Below are positions 8,431 through 18,372 of a stretch of 64,000 nt of DNA, in pieces. Made by a program: the position numbers and the translations under genes. The DNA lies in contig WJPL01000001.1 in the NCBI GenBank assembly GCA_009649675.1, positions 1,880,469 through 1,944,468 on the forward strand. The letters run 5' to 3'. Within the stretch, counting starts at the first letter, position 1; each line of letters starts with the position of its first letter. The DNA comes from Alphaproteobacteria bacterium HT1-32 (GTDB taxonomy: Bacteria; Pseudomonadota; Alphaproteobacteria; Rhodospirillales; HT1-32). A model generated the notes under the pieces. The model ran no database searches and was not told the origin of the DNA. It saw nothing but the letters and a program-made list of their open reading frames with translations.

Positions 8431-9327
8431 TCAGGCTGAGCCCGTTTCATCGTCTTCAGCTTCTTTCTTTTCCTTGCGCCTGCCCATCAGCAGATCAGCC
8501 TCCAGCCGGGCGCGTTGCGCGACGTAGAACGCTTCGAGAAAGGGCTGGCAGGCTGCATCGGGCAGAGGTTTGGTGAAATCGATTTTACGGGCGATCCGCC
8601 GCGCCACATCCCGGCGGGTGGCATCCGCCGATTTTCCGGTTGCGCGCAAAACGGTCTCCAGTGTCTGCAATTCATAGACGCCGTAGATAGAAAGCTGTGC
8701 CGGTGTGAAACTGGAATGCGGCAGGGTCTGCTTCGCCGGAGACAGGCGGGATGACATTGCCTCGCCAATATCCTGTAGCAGTCGCGGGCGTGGCGCGATG
8801 ATGACCCAGGTGCCGGAAACCAGATCACCAACCCGCAGCCGGTCCCGGTTGAAGAACGGCATGAAGACGAAGATGCCGATCCAGACCGCCGTCACAATGG
8901 TCTGCCAGGCTTCGACATTGTCAGATGGTGCGGTCGTCAGGAAGGTGATCGGCAGGAACAGTTCGACTTCACGCATGATGTTGCGGGCAATGACAGCTTC
9001 TGCGGTCAGTCTGCCGCCATGGCGGTCGGCCACCCGGATGCCCAGCATACGCTTGCCCGGAGTTGATCCGCGCCAGCGAATTTCAAACCAGCAGAAATAG
9101 AAACTCCGGATCAGGAAAGAGAGAACAAGGCTGATACTGAAGGTAATGCCGAGGGCAAGCTTGTCATCAATATTGAAATTCGCGTTGAAAAACCAGAGGC
9201 CAAGAAACGACAGAATCCAGGCAAGACTGACCAGAAAGCCAAGCACAATCAGGTCAATCAGCAGTGCCCCGAAACGGGTGCCGCGATCAGCAAGCCTGAT
9301 GGTCAGCGGGACCCCTTCAGGGGTCAT
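8431..9327 (-). CDS. RDD-family membrane protein
   Basis: 298 residues. It opens with LADRGTRFGALLIDLIVL, the RDD-type first helix, followed by several hydrophobic helices and the STPGKRMLGIRVAD motif typical of the family. The C-terminal 100 residues are soluble and end in a charged tail. It is the last gene of the MoxR operon and begins 26 bases after the SpoIIM-like gene. RDD proteins are poorly defined, and a transport or membrane-scaffold role is only guessed. The next gene downstream converges from the kinase. Confidence 0.75.
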   Translation of the reverse strand: MTPEGVPLTIRLADRGTRFGALLIDLIVLGFLVSLAWILSFLGLWFFNANFNIDDKLALGITFSISLVLSFLIRSFYFCWFEIRWRGSTPGKRMLGIRVADRHGGRLTAEAVIARNIMREVELFLPITFLTTAPSDNVEAWQTIVTAVWIGIFVFMPFFNRDRLRVGDLVSGTWVIIAPRPRLLQDIGEAMSSRLSPAKQTLPHSSFTPAQLSIYGVYELQTLETVLRATGKSADATRRDVARRIARKIDFTKPLPDAACQPFLEAFYVAQRARLEADLLMGRRKEKKEAEDDETGSA

Positions 9328-9352
9328 CAGGATGCGCTGTCCGGTCTTATGG

Positions 9353-10378
9353 TCAGCGGCGGCCAGAGCGACCTCCTGTCAGAAACCAGGTCATCCAGAG
9401 TGTCAGCATGATCAGGCCGATACCGTAACGGGCCGCGATATCCTGAATCAGTTGTCGTCCGAAGCCTTCAAGAAAAGCGGCGACAAACAGCATAACGACA
9501 GCAACAACCAGCATCTGCGCGGCGGTCCGTCCGGTTGCTGCGAGATTGTCGAGACGGCTGAGGCGACCGGGGAAGGCGACGGCCTGACCAAGCATCAGAC
9601 CGCCGCCTCCGCAGATCAGGATTGCCAGTATTTCTGTTGTCCCGTGAATTGTCAGCCAGCCACCGAGATCGACGGCCATGCCGCGACTTGCATAGAGGGC
9701 GATGAAGGCGCCGACGGAACAGCCATTATAGAACAGCAGCAGCATGGTCGGGATGCCAAAGGCGAAACCGAGAGCAAAGGCCAGCAGGCCGATCCCCGCA
9801 TTGTGGGAGAACAGGAAGGCGGTAAAGAACTGCAGGTGACTGATATGCAATCCGGTATCATCATATATGACAGCCCGAAGATCGGTGTCAGACGTGGTTG
9901 GTGTTCGTCCTCCGGCCATTTCCGCCGGGATGAAGCTGTAGAACCAGTCTGGATTTCCGGCGACCAGCAGATAGCTGACCAGGGCGCCGAATGTGAAGAT
10001 AATCCCGGCGACCAGGATATAGGCTGCACCCTGTCGTATGGCCGCAGGCAGACTGTGCCATATCAGGTGCCAGAGGCTTGCCGTAAAGCCGGTATTGATC
10101 CCGTAAATCGCCAGATAAGCCCTTGTCGAGAGCGTCTCCAGATAAGCCAGAACCGCAGCATCAAGCGAGGTTGCGCGGGCCACTGACAGGGAAGAAAGGG
10201 TCTGACGATACAGGACGGGCAGTTTCAGGGTGTCTTCGGCGGACAGTTTGCGCAGTCCCTTTTTCTCTATCCGGGTGACAAGCTTGTCCAGTTCGCGCCA
10301 CAGATGTTCGCGTTCCTGTCGAAAAACAGTGCTTTTCAGAGCAGAACCGGCGGCTACTGTCTTGACGGGGCCTGCCAT
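9353..10378 (-). CDS. SpoIIM-like (stage II sporulation protein M family) membrane protein
   Basis: 341 residues from the ATG at 10378, which overlaps the DUF58 stop by one base (TGATG). The frame stays open to 10459, but that extension lies inside the upstream gene. A cytoplasmic N-terminal 100 residues is followed by about five hydrophobic segments with FFTAFLFSHNAGIGLLAFALGFAFGIPT and LTIHGTTEILAILICGGGGL, the family's conserved core. In non-sporulating bacteria this family is regularly encoded with MoxR and DUF58, as here. Its function outside Bacillus is unknown. Confidence 0.8.
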   Translation of the reverse strand: MAGPVKTVAAGSALKSTVFRQEREHLWRELDKLVTRIEKKGLRKLSAEDTLKLPVLYRQTLSSLSVARATSLDAAVLAYLETLSTRAYLAIYGINTGFTASLWHLIWHSLPAAIRQGAAYILVAGIIFTFGALVSYLLVAGNPDWFYSFIPAEMAGGRTPTTSDTDLRAVIYDDTGLHISHLQFFTAFLFSHNAGIGLLAFALGFAFGIPTMLLLFYNGCSVGAFIALYASRGMAVDLGGWLTIHGTTEILAILICGGGGLMLGQAVAFPGRLSRLDNLAATGRTAAQMLVVAVVMLFVAAFLEGFGRQLIQDIAARYGIGLIMLTLWMTWFLTGGRSGRR

Positions 10379-11688
10379 CAGATCGCATCCCGCCGCTTGA
10401 GGCGCATATAACTGTTCAGCAGTTCGGTTCCGAATTCTCCGGCTGTTGTCTCGATACAATCGACACCCATCCGGCGCAGCCGTTCCAGTACAATCCGCCG
10501 GTCCCGCAGGGCGGTGTCCGCAACGATGGCCCGTCCCATGTCAGCCAGTGACGTGACGGTGTTGTTTTGCAGTGCTTCCAGTGTGCTGTTCGAGAAGGTG
10601 ACAAACAGAACCAGATGCCGCCGTGACAGACGGGCGATGTTTTCCATCATCAGTTCTGCGGAGATCACATCTTCAAAATCAGTCAGCACAACGATCAGCG
10701 AGCGCCGGTTCAGGGTTGCAGCAATGCGGGTAAGTGACAGGGTAAAGTTGGTTTCCGCCGTGCTATAGCCAATCTCGGCGGCGATTTTCCGGACCATGGT
10801 AAATCCCTGGGGGCCACCAACCGGGGGCATTCCCGCATCCAGATCGGCATTGAATCCCTGAAGGCCGAAGCGATCACCGTCCCTGAGGGCGATATAGCCA
10901 AGTTGCAGTGCGGCAGTCACCGCGTGGTCCAGCCGGGCAATACCGTCGATTGTCTCCCCCATCAGCCGGCCATTATCTACGGCCATGACGATCTGATGAT
11001 TCCGCTCGGTCCGGAATTCCTTGCAGATCAGCTGCCGGTGCCGGGCGGTCTGTTTCCAGTCAATCGACCGGTGGTCCAGCCCCGGTACATATTCCCGCAG
11101 GGCATCAAATTCGGACCCGTCGCCCTGCAGCAGCTGCGGTTTGCTGCCAAACAGGCTGTCGCGTGCGTCGAAGGCAATCGCGGCCCGCCGGACAGCACGA
11201 ATATTAGGTATCACCGGCACGTCGGCACCAACCGGAATCCGGAGGCTGCGCCGGGTCAGCCGCCATATGCCTTCCCAGGCAATCCAGATTGCCGGAACAT
11301 GCGCAATGCCGCGGCGGACCGGCAGAATATCCAGATCTTCCCTGTGTTCGCCGGCTGGCAGGTCACCGGGCAGGTTGCGCCATGACAGCATCACAGTGTC
11401 ATCCGGACATTCGACGGCCAGTTGCACCCGGTGTAGCGGTATCTGTGCGTTAATGAGAATGCCGGCCCGTTCAGCCTCTCCGACAAACAGGGCCGCCGGC
11501 CCGTCCATATGCACGCGGACATCGCCCGCCCGTGCCAGACGCAAGCCGTCGAACAGGATCACGGCCAGAACCAGCAGCATCAGCCAGAGCGGCATCATCC
11601 AGTAATCGGGCATGATGGTCACCACCATGATCGACAGAATGACAACGACACCGGCCAGCAGGGCCGCACGGACGGTCGGCATGAACAT
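10378..11688 (-). CDS. DUF58 (von Willebrand A-like) membrane-anchored protein
   Basis: 436 residues. Two N-terminal transmembrane segments (about 7-28 and 31-48) precede a beta-rich region and the DUF58 core SEFDALREYVPGLDHRSIDWKQTARHRQ (split across residues of about 195-225). A vWA-like fold follows with VMAVDNGRLM and a late VVLTDFEDVISAELM. DUF58 proteins are probable clients or adaptors of MoxR ATPases, and the MoxR gene directly upstream shares position 11688. Substrate unknown. Confidence 0.85.
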   Translation of the reverse strand: MFMPTVRAALLAGVVVILSIMVVTIMPDYWMMPLWLMLLVLAVILFDGLRLARAGDVRVHMDGPAALFVGEAERAGILINAQIPLHRVQLAVECPDDTVMLSWRNLPGDLPAGEHREDLDILPVRRGIAHVPAIWIAWEGIWRLTRRSLRIPVGADVPVIPNIRAVRRAAIAFDARDSLFGSKPQLLQGDGSEFDALREYVPGLDHRSIDWKQTARHRQLICKEFRTERNHQIVMAVDNGRLMGETIDGIARLDHAVTAALQLGYIALRDGDRFGLQGFNADLDAGMPPVGGPQGFTMVRKIAAEIGYSTAETNFTLSLTRIAATLNRRSLIVVLTDFEDVISAELMMENIARLSRRHLVLFVTFSNSTLEALQNNTVTSLADMGRAIVADTALRDRRIVLERLRRMGVDCIETTAGEFGTELLNSYMRLKRRDAI

Positions 11689-12644
11689 CAGCGGGGGGCC
11701 GCGATCTCGGCAAGGATGGCGTTGACGACAGACTCTGTTGTGACGCCTTCGATTTCGGCGCCCGGCGAAAGCTGGATGCGATGACGCAAAGCCGGCAGTG
11801 CGAGGGTTTGAATATCATCGGGGATGACATAATCCCGTCCCTGCAGGGCAGCATGTGCCCGGGAGGCGATCGCCAGCATATTGGCCGCCCGTGGAGAGGC
11901 CCCGACGGACAGTGACGGATGTTCCCGCGTTGCGCGGACAAGATCGACGATATAGTCGATCAGGTCGTCAGTGATGCGCAGTCTGGCGACGGCGCTCCGG
12001 ATATCCGAAAGCTCGGCGAGCGAGGCAACACGCTGCACATCAAAGGCGGTCAGGTCCGGCATGGTGCTGCGATGACCATGACGGGCGACAATTGCCCGTT
12101 CCTGATCGCGGTCCGGGTAGTCGATGATATGTTTGAACAGGAACCGGTCGAGCTGTGCTTCAGGTAACGGATAGGTTCCCTGCTGTTCAATCGGGTTCTG
12201 GGTTGCAATGACCATGAAGCCATTGCCCAGCGGATAGCTGTCACCGTCAATGGTGACCACGCGTTCCTGCATGGCCTGCAACAGGGCGGCCTGGGTTTTC
12301 GGCGGAGTCCGGTTGATTTCGTCAGCCAGCAACAGTTCGGTAAAAATCGGTCCCTTGGTCAGATGAAAGCTGTTGCTCTGGAAATTGAACAGATTGGTGC
12401 CGATGACATCGCCCGGCATCAGGTCGGGGGTGAACTGGATCCGACCGAATTTCATATCCACGGCGGCGGCAAAGCTTTGTACCAGCAATGTTTTGGCCGT
12501 GCCGGGAACACCTTCCAGCAACAGATGGCCTTCTGACAGCAGGGCGACCGTCAGCAGGTCGACAGCCACGTCCTGGCCGACAACGACCTTCGCAATCTCT
12601 TCTCGCAATCTGGCGCTGAACGCGCCGATTTCATCGGGTCCCAT
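11688..12644 (-). CDS. MoxR-family AAA+ ATPase
   Basis: 318 residues with Walker A GVPGTAKT, Walker B LLADEINR, sensor 1 [12 protein letters not shown] and the lid region [10 protein letters not shown]. These cytoplasmic chaperone-like ATPases remodel or activate partner proteins, usually vWA-domain proteins such as the DUF58 product encoded next. I take the ATG at 12644 because GAGG stands 6 bases before it; the ATG at 12656 has its Shine-Dalgarno too close. The start lies inside the end of the upstream DUF4350 gene, so translation is coupled. Confidence 0.9.
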   Translation of the reverse strand: MGPDEIGAFSARLREEIAKVVVGQDVAVDLLTVALLSEGHLLLEGVPGTAKTLLVQSFAAAVDMKFGRIQFTPDLMPGDVIGTNLFNFQSNSFHLTKGPIFTELLLADEINRTPPKTQAALLQAMQERVVTIDGDSYPLGNGFMVIATQNPIEQQGTYPLPEAQLDRFLFKHIIDYPDRDQERAIVARHGHRSTMPDLTAFDVQRVASLAELSDIRSAVARLRITDDLIDYIVDLVRATREHPSLSVGASPRAANMLAIASRAHAALQGRDYVIPDDIQTLALPALRHRIQLSPGAEIEGVTTESVVNAILAEIAAPR

Positions 12645-13857
12645 GCATAACCTCATGACTCCAGTGGTTTAGTTTCCCGGCCCAGAAGCGGGTTTCGGAC
12701 TTGCTGGCGGCTTTGGCGGTGCCGGTAAAGCCAAGATGGTCCAGCATCTGATGGATATCGCCTGCGACACCCCGGCGCCGTGCAATGATGGCCAGCCGCC
12801 GGACTTTCTGCTCATCTGAAAGTCCGGAGGGCAGATGCAGCGAGGCGGCCACCTTCCGGATTGTCATCGCTGCATATTCCCGGCCCAGCAGGCGGGTATC
12901 ACCCCTTTGTTCCAGCAGGGTGGCCGTCACATCGTAAAGTGCCGCCCGGCCCATGTTGTATTCGCGCTGGCGGCGCAGCGGCGGGCCAAACCGTTTTATC
13001 CCGGCTAGGATCAGCAGCATCAGGGCAGTCAGAGCCGTCAGGGTTGCAGCCAGCAGCGGCGGCGTCAGAATATTCCGCCACAGGTCCGGGCTCTGGCCAA
13101 AGCCGTGAATGGTTTCATCGAAAATGATCGCGGCGTCTTCTGGTCCGGCAGTCTGGATAATCCGGTAGGTCACTTCTGCGTTACGTCCACGCAGCAGCCC
13201 CTGATTGTTCAGAATATCCGGATCGGACAAAATATAATGATTGCTGAACCGGTTTCCGATTTTCGCCAGCAGTACACCGTCCCCGATTCTCAGCACCGGG
13301 AACATTCCGGCAGACTGATGCAGCAACTGCAAGTCGTCGACATCCGGGCGAGGGGCATTGCGTCCGAAGATGCCCGTTAGCGCGGCTGTTCTTCCGGTTC
13401 TGTAGACGGTCAGCCCGTCGAGAAGGATGTCTGCAATCTTGTCGACCTGCGGTGCCGGTGCCAGGCTGGCCTCGCTAATCCATAACGGGTTTTCGGGATG
13501 CGGGTGGGGGAATCGTTTTGGCAGGACATAGAGAGTTCGCTGATCCCGCCCGACGGTTTTCAGGAAATCGCGGAGCAGCTCCCTGTCCCGCGGTTCTGCG
13601 GCAATCAGCAGGTTCATATTCCCTGCCTTGGCGGCAGAGCTGGTGCGGCTGATTATCACTGTCCGGCCGGTGGCCCTGAATGTCTCTGCCAGTCCTTTAT
13701 GACCGACGGCAGAGACCGAATAGGTGCTGGTTCTGAAATCACGCCGGACAGCCTGGTCCGGCGCGAAAACGGAGATCAGGATGATACCGGTGAATGACAG
13801 AATGCCGGTGATAATCAGGGCAGCAACTGTGCGGGATGAGAATATGTTGCTGGTCAT
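12631..13857 (-). CDS. DUF4350 membrane protein of the MoxR operon
   Basis: 408 residues. One transmembrane helix lies near residues 12-32, then an extracytoplasmic domain of about 230 residues ([21 protein letters not shown] near the start, as in DUF4350). A second helix lies at about 262-284 ([19 protein letters not shown]), and a cytoplasmic tail is rich in Arg. It overlaps DUF4129 upstream by 4 bases and MoxR downstream by 14. The function is unknown; co-location suggests an envelope-associated MoxR complex. Confidence 0.7.
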   Translation of the reverse strand: MTSNIFSSRTVAALIITGILSFTGIILISVFAPDQAVRRDFRTSTYSVSAVGHKGLAETFRATGRTVIISRTSSAAKAGNMNLLIAAEPRDRELLRDFLKTVGRDQRTLYVLPKRFPHPHPENPLWISEASLAPAPQVDKIADILLDGLTVYRTGRTAALTGIFGRNAPRPDVDDLQLLHQSAGMFPVLRIGDGVLLAKIGNRFSNHYILSDPDILNNQGLLRGRNAEVTYRIIQTAGPEDAAIIFDETIHGFGQSPDLWRNILTPPLLAATLTALTALMLLILAGIKRFGPPLRRQREYNMGRAALYDVTATLLEQRGDTRLLGREYAAMTIRKVAASLHLPSGLSDEQKVRRLAIIARRRGVAGDIHQMLDHLGFTGTAKAASKSETRFWAGKLNHWSHEVMHGTR

Positions 13858-14537
13858 GCCTTCTGATGCCTCCGAATCAGAGCGCTGACGTCGGCAAACA
13901 GGCTCTCGAACTCCTGTGGTGAGGATGTACGGCCTGCATAGTGAACGGCCTCCCGAACGCCAACCAGTCGCTGCAGCAGATGGCGGGTTGGCTCGTCTCC
14001 CTGAAGCTGGCTGACCAGATGTCGTGCGGTCTGGGACCGGCGTTCCCGGCGCTCATCGTCATCCAGTACCGATCCCAGCGCGGCACGGAACAGACAGGCC
14101 GCCGCGGCATCCAGATCGCCTGCATCAATCAGCTTCCGGGCGGTGGACAGCAGGTCGTGATGTTCTGCCCCCTTTGTTTGTCTGTCTGTGCCCTGGTCTG
14201 TCGGACTGCCGGTTTTCAGCTGGCGAATCCGGGGGGCAAGCCATCGATAAGCTATAACCGTTGCCATCACCGCAACAGACAGCAGAACAATCAGCAGGAT
14301 TACCTGAGCGATATCTCCCAGACCCTGCACGACATTCACCAGGTCGCTCAGGCCGGAGCCATCCGGCAGCCGGTCAAGCAACCATTTGAGAAAATCGACA
14401 ATGGACCGCAAAAAGGATTCCAGCCATTCAGGCGGGGGCTGTTGTTCCGGGACAGGTTGCGCAGCAGGAAACGCGGTCTGAAAATCCGGATCGGACAGAA
14501 CGGTTTTCGCTGTTGAGATAATGTCGTGTGCGCTCAT
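13854..14537 (-). CDS. DUF4129 protein, first gene of the MoxR operon
   Basis: 227 residues. A proline-rich N-terminus is followed by one strong transmembrane helix at about 78-98 (AQVILLIVLLSVAVMATVIAY) and a C-terminal cytoplasmic domain (LLSTARKLIDAGDLDAAAACLFRAAL ... HLLQRLVGVREAVHYAG) of the kind found at the end of transglutaminase-like membrane proteins. It overlaps DUF4350 by 4 bases. It is divergent from the DUF3750 gene across about 170 bases, where the operon promoter should lie. Confidence 0.7.
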   Translation of the reverse strand: MSAHDIISTAKTVLSDPDFQTAFPAAQPVPEQQPPPEWLESFLRSIVDFLKWLLDRLPDGSGLSDLVNVVQGLGDIAQVILLIVLLSVAVMATVIAYRWLAPRIRQLKTGSPTDQGTDRQTKGAEHHDLLSTARKLIDAGDLDAAAACLFRAALGSVLDDDERRERRSQTARHLVSQLQGDEPTRHLLQRLVGVREAVHYAGRTSSPQEFESLFADVSALIRRHQKA

Positions 14538-14708
14538 CGGCAGGGGCAGTCGTACAAGAGGCTATCCTTTGAGCCGAAGATCTGAAATATCTCTCATAAG
14601 GCGAAGTTTGCGTTGTCCGTTAAAGACCTGCAAGCAGCCTTGCAATCATCGGCTGGCGGACAATCTGTATTATTACAGCTCCGACGACCCACAGATGGCA
14701 GGAACAGA

Positions 14709-15476
14709 ATGAAATGGATCGTACGAACTCTGGTGCTGCTGGCTGTGCTGGCTGCTGGGCCACTGGTCGCCGTGACGTCGGGGCTTGCCGACATGTCGCG
14801 TAGCTGGCAGACGGCCAGTCGTGAATCCACCGATCAGTCACCGGACCCCGCAACAACGCAGGAAGCTGTTGTGCAGGTGTTCGCCGCACGCGCATGGTCC
14901 TGGCGCGGTGCATTCGGTGTGCATAGCTGGATTGCGGCAAAGCGCACAGGTGCGGACAGTTACCGTGTTTATGAAGTGATCGGCTGGCGGGCCAGACGTG
15001 GCATGTCTGTGATCTCGGTGAATGGCCGGGAGCCGGATGGCCGCTGGTTCGGGTCAGCCCCCGAATTGCTCCGCGATCTGCGGGGGCCGGGTGTTGACCG
15101 GATCATTGATGACATCGAGGCTGCGGTGAAGACCTATCCTTATCCGGATGAATACCGGGTCTGGCCGGGGCCTAACTCGAATACCTTCATTGCACATATT
15201 GGCCGGGAAGTACCGGACCTGAAGATGGATTTGCCATCAACTGCCATCGGCAAGGACTGGATTCCGTCGAATATTGTGGCTTCGGCACCGAGCGGCACCG
15301 GATTCCAGCTGAACGTTCTGGGAGTCCTCGGTGTCCTCGCGGCAAAGGAGGAGGGGCTGGAGATCAACCTGCTTGGCCTGACCTTCGGGATTGATCCGCT
15401 GGACCCGGCGATCAAGCTGCCGGGCGTTGGTCGTCTGGGGCCGGCAACGAAACCAATTCAGGTTCCTGCCGAATAG
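14709..15476 (+). CDS. DUF3750 family membrane-anchored protein
   Basis: 255 residues from the ATG at 14709, which has AGGA 7 bases upstream and begins with a hydrophobic signal or anchor (KWIVRTLVLLAVLAAGPLVAV). The frame is open from 14613 but that part looks non-coding. The body carries WSWRGAFGVHSWIA, DGRWFGSAPELLRDLRG and EYRVWPGPNSNTF, features I associate with DUF3750. The role is unknown; the conserved Trp, His and Asn residues hint at an enzyme-like periplasmic fold, but that is inference. Confidence 0.65.
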   Translation: MKWIVRTLVLLAVLAAGPLVAVTSGLADMSRSWQTASRESTDQSPDPATTQEAVVQVFAARAWSWRGAFGVHSWIAAKRTGADSYRVYEVIGWRARRGMSVISVNGREPDGRWFGSAPELLRDLRGPGVDRIIDDIEAAVKTYPYPDEYRVWPGPNSNTFIAHIGREVPDLKMDLPSTAIGKDWIPSNIVASAPSGTGFQLNVLGVLGVLAAKEEGLEINLLGLTFGIDPLDPAIKLPGVGRLGPATKPIQVPAE

Positions 15477-15513
15477 ACTTTCGCTCACTTCCCTGCTTTG
15501 GCATTAATGCGCA

Positions 15514-16275
15514 ATGAGCATTTGGGGCAAGGTAGTGGGTGTTGCAGCCGGTCTGGCGCTTGGCGGACCGCTCGGCGCGATCATTGGACTGGCGGGCGGT
15601 CATGTTTATGACCGGATGCGGGGTGGCGAAACCGGCGGTGGCGGTATGGCGCCTGCGTTTGGTCATGTCACTGAAGATCAGAAACGGCAGGCATTCGCGG
15701 TCGGTGTCATCGTGCTGTGCGCCAAGATGGCGAAGGCCGACGGACAGGTCACCCGTGATGAGATTGATGCGTTCAAGCGCATCTTTCGGGTCGCACCGGA
15801 AGATGCGGCAAAGGTAGGCAGCCTGTTTGATGAAGCCCGCAAGGATGCGGGCGGGTTTGAACCATATGCCCGGCAGCTTGGCGCGCTGTTTCGCAACAAC
15901 AAGGCGGTTCTTGAGGAATTGCTGGCCGGACTGTGCGTCATCGCCATGGCGGACGGCGTGCTGCATCCTGATGAACAGCGTTTTCTGGAACGCGTGGCCC
16001 TGCAATTTGATCTGCCGGATGCCTCGGTTGAGCGGATCATCGCAACCCATATCCGGCTTGATGACGCTCCTGATCCCTACAAGGTGCTCGGCGTTACCCG
16101 CGAGATGAGTGATGACGAACTGAAATCAGCCTATCGCAAACTGGTCCGGGATCATCACCCTGACCGGCTGGTGGCTCAGGGGATGCCGGATGAATTTATT
16201 GATCAGGCCACGGAAAAGCTGGCGACCATCAATGCGTCCTGGGACCGCATCGAGAAAGAACGCGGCCTGAACTGA
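15514..16275 (+). CDS. djlA: DjlA-like TerB and J-domain co-chaperone
   Basis: 253 residues. A glycine-rich hydrophobic N-terminus (GLALGGPLGAIIGLAGG) looks like a membrane anchor. A TerB-like helical domain follows (about 60-175; KMAKADGQVTRDEIDAF and IAMADGVLHPDEQRFL). A C-terminal J domain starts at about 190 with PYKVLGVTREMSDDELKSAY and the essential HPD in DHHPDRL. This is the DjlA order; DjlA stimulates DnaK at the inner membrane. Single gene, 37 bases after DUF3750. Confidence 0.85.
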   Translation: MSIWGKVVGVAAGLALGGPLGAIIGLAGGHVYDRMRGGETGGGGMAPAFGHVTEDQKRQAFAVGVIVLCAKMAKADGQVTRDEIDAFKRIFRVAPEDAAKVGSLFDEARKDAGGFEPYARQLGALFRNNKAVLEELLAGLCVIAMADGVLHPDEQRFLERVALQFDLPDASVERIIATHIRLDDAPDPYKVLGVTREMSDDELKSAYRKLVRDHHPDRLVAQGMPDEFIDQATEKLATINASWDRIEKERGLN

Positions 16276-16304
16276 GATCAGGTCAGGCCGGTTCAGGGAT
16301 CAGC

Positions 16305-16898
16305 TCAGTGCAGGTCGCGGGCCAGTTCGGCCCGGACGGCTTCGGGAAGCACCGCCATATGAGTGTAGTTCTCATGTGAGGTGCCGATAATCACCTGGGT
16401 GCCTTCATTCTTGAATTTTGCGGCCTGTTCGTCGGTGAACCGGAAATGCAGGAAATGCACGGCAGAGGTTTTGCCTTCCGGCGTCGTCCGCTCCACATCC
16501 TGTTCCGGTTCGGCCTTGATGGTTTCACCGTCAAACGAGAGGGTGATCATGTCTTCGATCCAGCCCAGCCGTTTCAGCGCATTGCGGCGGCGGGTTTCGT
16601 CTTCGATCTGGAACATCAGGGTGCAGACCAGATTCCGGCCTTTGGGGATCAGCGGATTGTAGGCCGTCAGTTCGTCAGCGAGCTGCTCATCACCCCCCTT
16701 TTCGATGTAGAGCATTTCATGAACCTGATGCCACATCGTCTCGTAGGATTCGAAATAGAAGGTGGCGAAGGGGCCCAGCTCAAGACGACGCTGTTTCTTG
16801 TGGGCGGCCATTTCCCGGCGCTTGTCCTTGCGAAGCGGACCGTACTCGCTCATCGACATGATGTCGTCTTGGGTAATCTCAATCTTCTTGACCATCAT
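16305..16898 (-). CDS. DUF3501 family protein
   Basis: 197 residues, soluble, starting MMVKKIEITQDDIM with AGGAG 7 bases upstream. The central KKQRRLELGPFATFYFESYETMWHQVHEML is the conserved DUF3501 core, and the C-terminus has VHFLHFRFTDEQ. This family almost always sits beside a GlpC-like Fe-S oxidoreductase and rubrerythrin, as here (41 bases after the Fe-S gene). It is probably part of a peroxide-protection or electron-transfer set; the biochemical role is unknown. Confidence 0.75.
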   Translation of the reverse strand: MMVKKIEITQDDIMSMSEYGPLRKDKRREMAAHKKQRRLELGPFATFYFESYETMWHQVHEMLYIEKGGDEQLADELTAYNPLIPKGRNLVCTLMFQIEDETRRRNALKRLGWIEDMITLSFDGETIKAEPEQDVERTTPEGKTSAVHFLHFRFTDEQAAKFKNEGTQVIIGTSHENYTHMAVLPEAVRAELARDLH

Positions 16899-16939
16899 TT
16901 CAGGCTCCTTGTCGTCTGTGTGTTGCCCCTGGCGCCGGC

Positions 16940-18283
16940 TTAAAGGCCATAGGCGCGGGCAAAAATCTGGATGGGATGGACGGACTGTTCCGGCACGGCC
17001 GGGTCTTCATCTTTCCGTATGGCTTCCATTCCCTGGAGGATATGGGCACCGGCCAGCGGGCATTCGCTGGCAACATATTTCTTGTTGTTCTTCAGCGCGG
17101 TGCGGGCAACCGGCTTGCCAATTTTCAGGGCTGTTTCGAAGTTGTCCTTCATCACACCCCAGGCGCCGCCATGACCGGAACAACGCTCAATCACCGCGAG
17201 GTCGGCTTCCGGAATGAGACGCAGCATCTCGGTTGCCTTCGCGCCCATGTTCTGGGCCCGGCTGTGGCAGCTGATATGCATGGTCACACCGCCATCAAGA
17301 GGTTGCAGACCTTCAGCCAGTCCGCTCTTCTTGTTCATGTCGACAACGAATTCGGTGATATCGAAGGTCGCTTTCGACAGTTTCGCGATGTCTTCATTCT
17401 CGGGCAGAATCAACGGCCATTCAAATTTCATCATCAGGGCGCAGCTGGGGATCGGGGCAACGATGTCGTAGCCTTTCTCCACATAGGGCAGCAGCTCCTT
17501 CACCACGCTTTTCGCATGTTCGGCAACGCGCTCGATATCGCCGCTTTCCAGTTGCGGCATGCCACAGCAGCGCGGATAGACAACCTCGGTCTCGACGCCG
17601 TTCTTTGCCATCACGTTCAGTGCGGCCTCGCCGATTTCAGGGTTGTTGTAGTTGCTGAAGCAGGTGGCATAGAGCACCGCCTTGCGGCCATATCCGGGGG
17701 CATCTTTATTGACCTGCGGCGGGTTCGATTTTGCCCGGCCGACAAGGGTGCGGCCCGTGCATTTCGGCAGGTCTGCGTTGCGGTCGATACCGGCGACGCC
17801 TTCCATGACCGGACGGGTCAGGCCGTTCTTGCGGTCGGTTGCCCAGTTGGTCAGTCCGGCAACAGCGCCACCCAGCTTACCATTGCGGTCGGTTTCCTTG
17901 ACCTGCTTTTCCATGAAAGGCTGGCCGCCCTTCTTCAGCTCGACGGCACGATGCCGGAGCATGAGATGCGGAAAATCGAGATTGAATTCATGGGGTGGAA
18001 CGTAGGGGCATTTCACCATGAAGCAGAGATCGCAAAGCGTGCAGGCATCGACGACGGATTTGTAATCGTCCTTTGCAACGCCATCGACTTCGCCGGTTGA
18101 ACTTTCATCGACCAGGTCGAACAGGCGGGGGAAAGAATCGCAGAGATTGAAACAGCGCCGACAGCCATGGCAGATATCGAACGCCCGTTCCAGTTCTGCC
18201 TCAAGCTTCGATTCGTCCCAGAAATCCGGGTTGTTCCAGTCAATGGGGTGCCGAACCGGCGCGTCCAGATTACCTTCCTGCAT
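16940..18283 (-). CDS. Fe-S oxidoreductase, heterodisulfide-reductase/GlpC-like
   Basis: 447 residues. Two ferredoxin-type clusters near the N-terminus (CHGCRRCFNLC at about 38-48 and CTLCDLCFMVKCP at about 81-93) suggest two 4Fe-4S centres. Two CCG-type domains follow (YATCFSNYNNPEIG with CCGMPQLESGD, and ISCHSRAQNMG with SGHGGAWG, where a Gly replaces the second Cys of CCG). It resembles GlpC and HdrB/D and would pass electrons, perhaps to the neighbouring rubrerythrin. AGGAGAGG precedes the ATG. Confidence 0.75.
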   Translation of the reverse strand: MQEGNLDAPVRHPIDWNNPDFWDESKLEAELERAFDICHGCRRCFNLCDSFPRLFDLVDESSTGEVDGVAKDDYKSVVDACTLCDLCFMVKCPYVPPHEFNLDFPHLMLRHRAVELKKGGQPFMEKQVKETDRNGKLGGAVAGLTNWATDRKNGLTRPVMEGVAGIDRNADLPKCTGRTLVGRAKSNPPQVNKDAPGYGRKAVLYATCFSNYNNPEIGEAALNVMAKNGVETEVVYPRCCGMPQLESGDIERVAEHAKSVVKELLPYVEKGYDIVAPIPSCALMMKFEWPLILPENEDIAKLSKATFDITEFVVDMNKKSGLAEGLQPLDGGVTMHISCHSRAQNMGAKATEMLRLIPEADLAVIERCSGHGGAWGVMKDNFETALKIGKPVARTALKNNKKYVASECPLAGAHILQGMEAIRKDEDPAVPEQSVHPIQIFARAYGL

Positions 18284-18329
18284 GATGCCTCTCCTGCCTG
18301 AATCTGAAATATCTTACATAACGATAAAG

Positions 18330-18364
18330 ACCGACGCTGCCAGCCGACTGCCGGCAGCGTCGGT
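18330..18364 (-). terminator. Hairpin terminator after rubrerythrin gene
   Basis: ACCGACGCTGCC and GGCAGCGTCGGT form a perfect 12-bp stem with an 11-base loop, 9 bases beyond the rubrerythrin stop. On the minus strand it ends in TCTTTAT. It partly insulates rubrerythrin from the Fe-S gene starting at 18283. Confidence 0.75.
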
Positions 18365-18372
18365 TTTCGCTA

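Noticed and set aside
16976-18100. A 374-codon plus-strand frame opposite the Fe-S oxidoreductase gene
   Set aside because: The minus-strand gene has clear Cys motifs and a ribosome site; the plus-strand frame has none.
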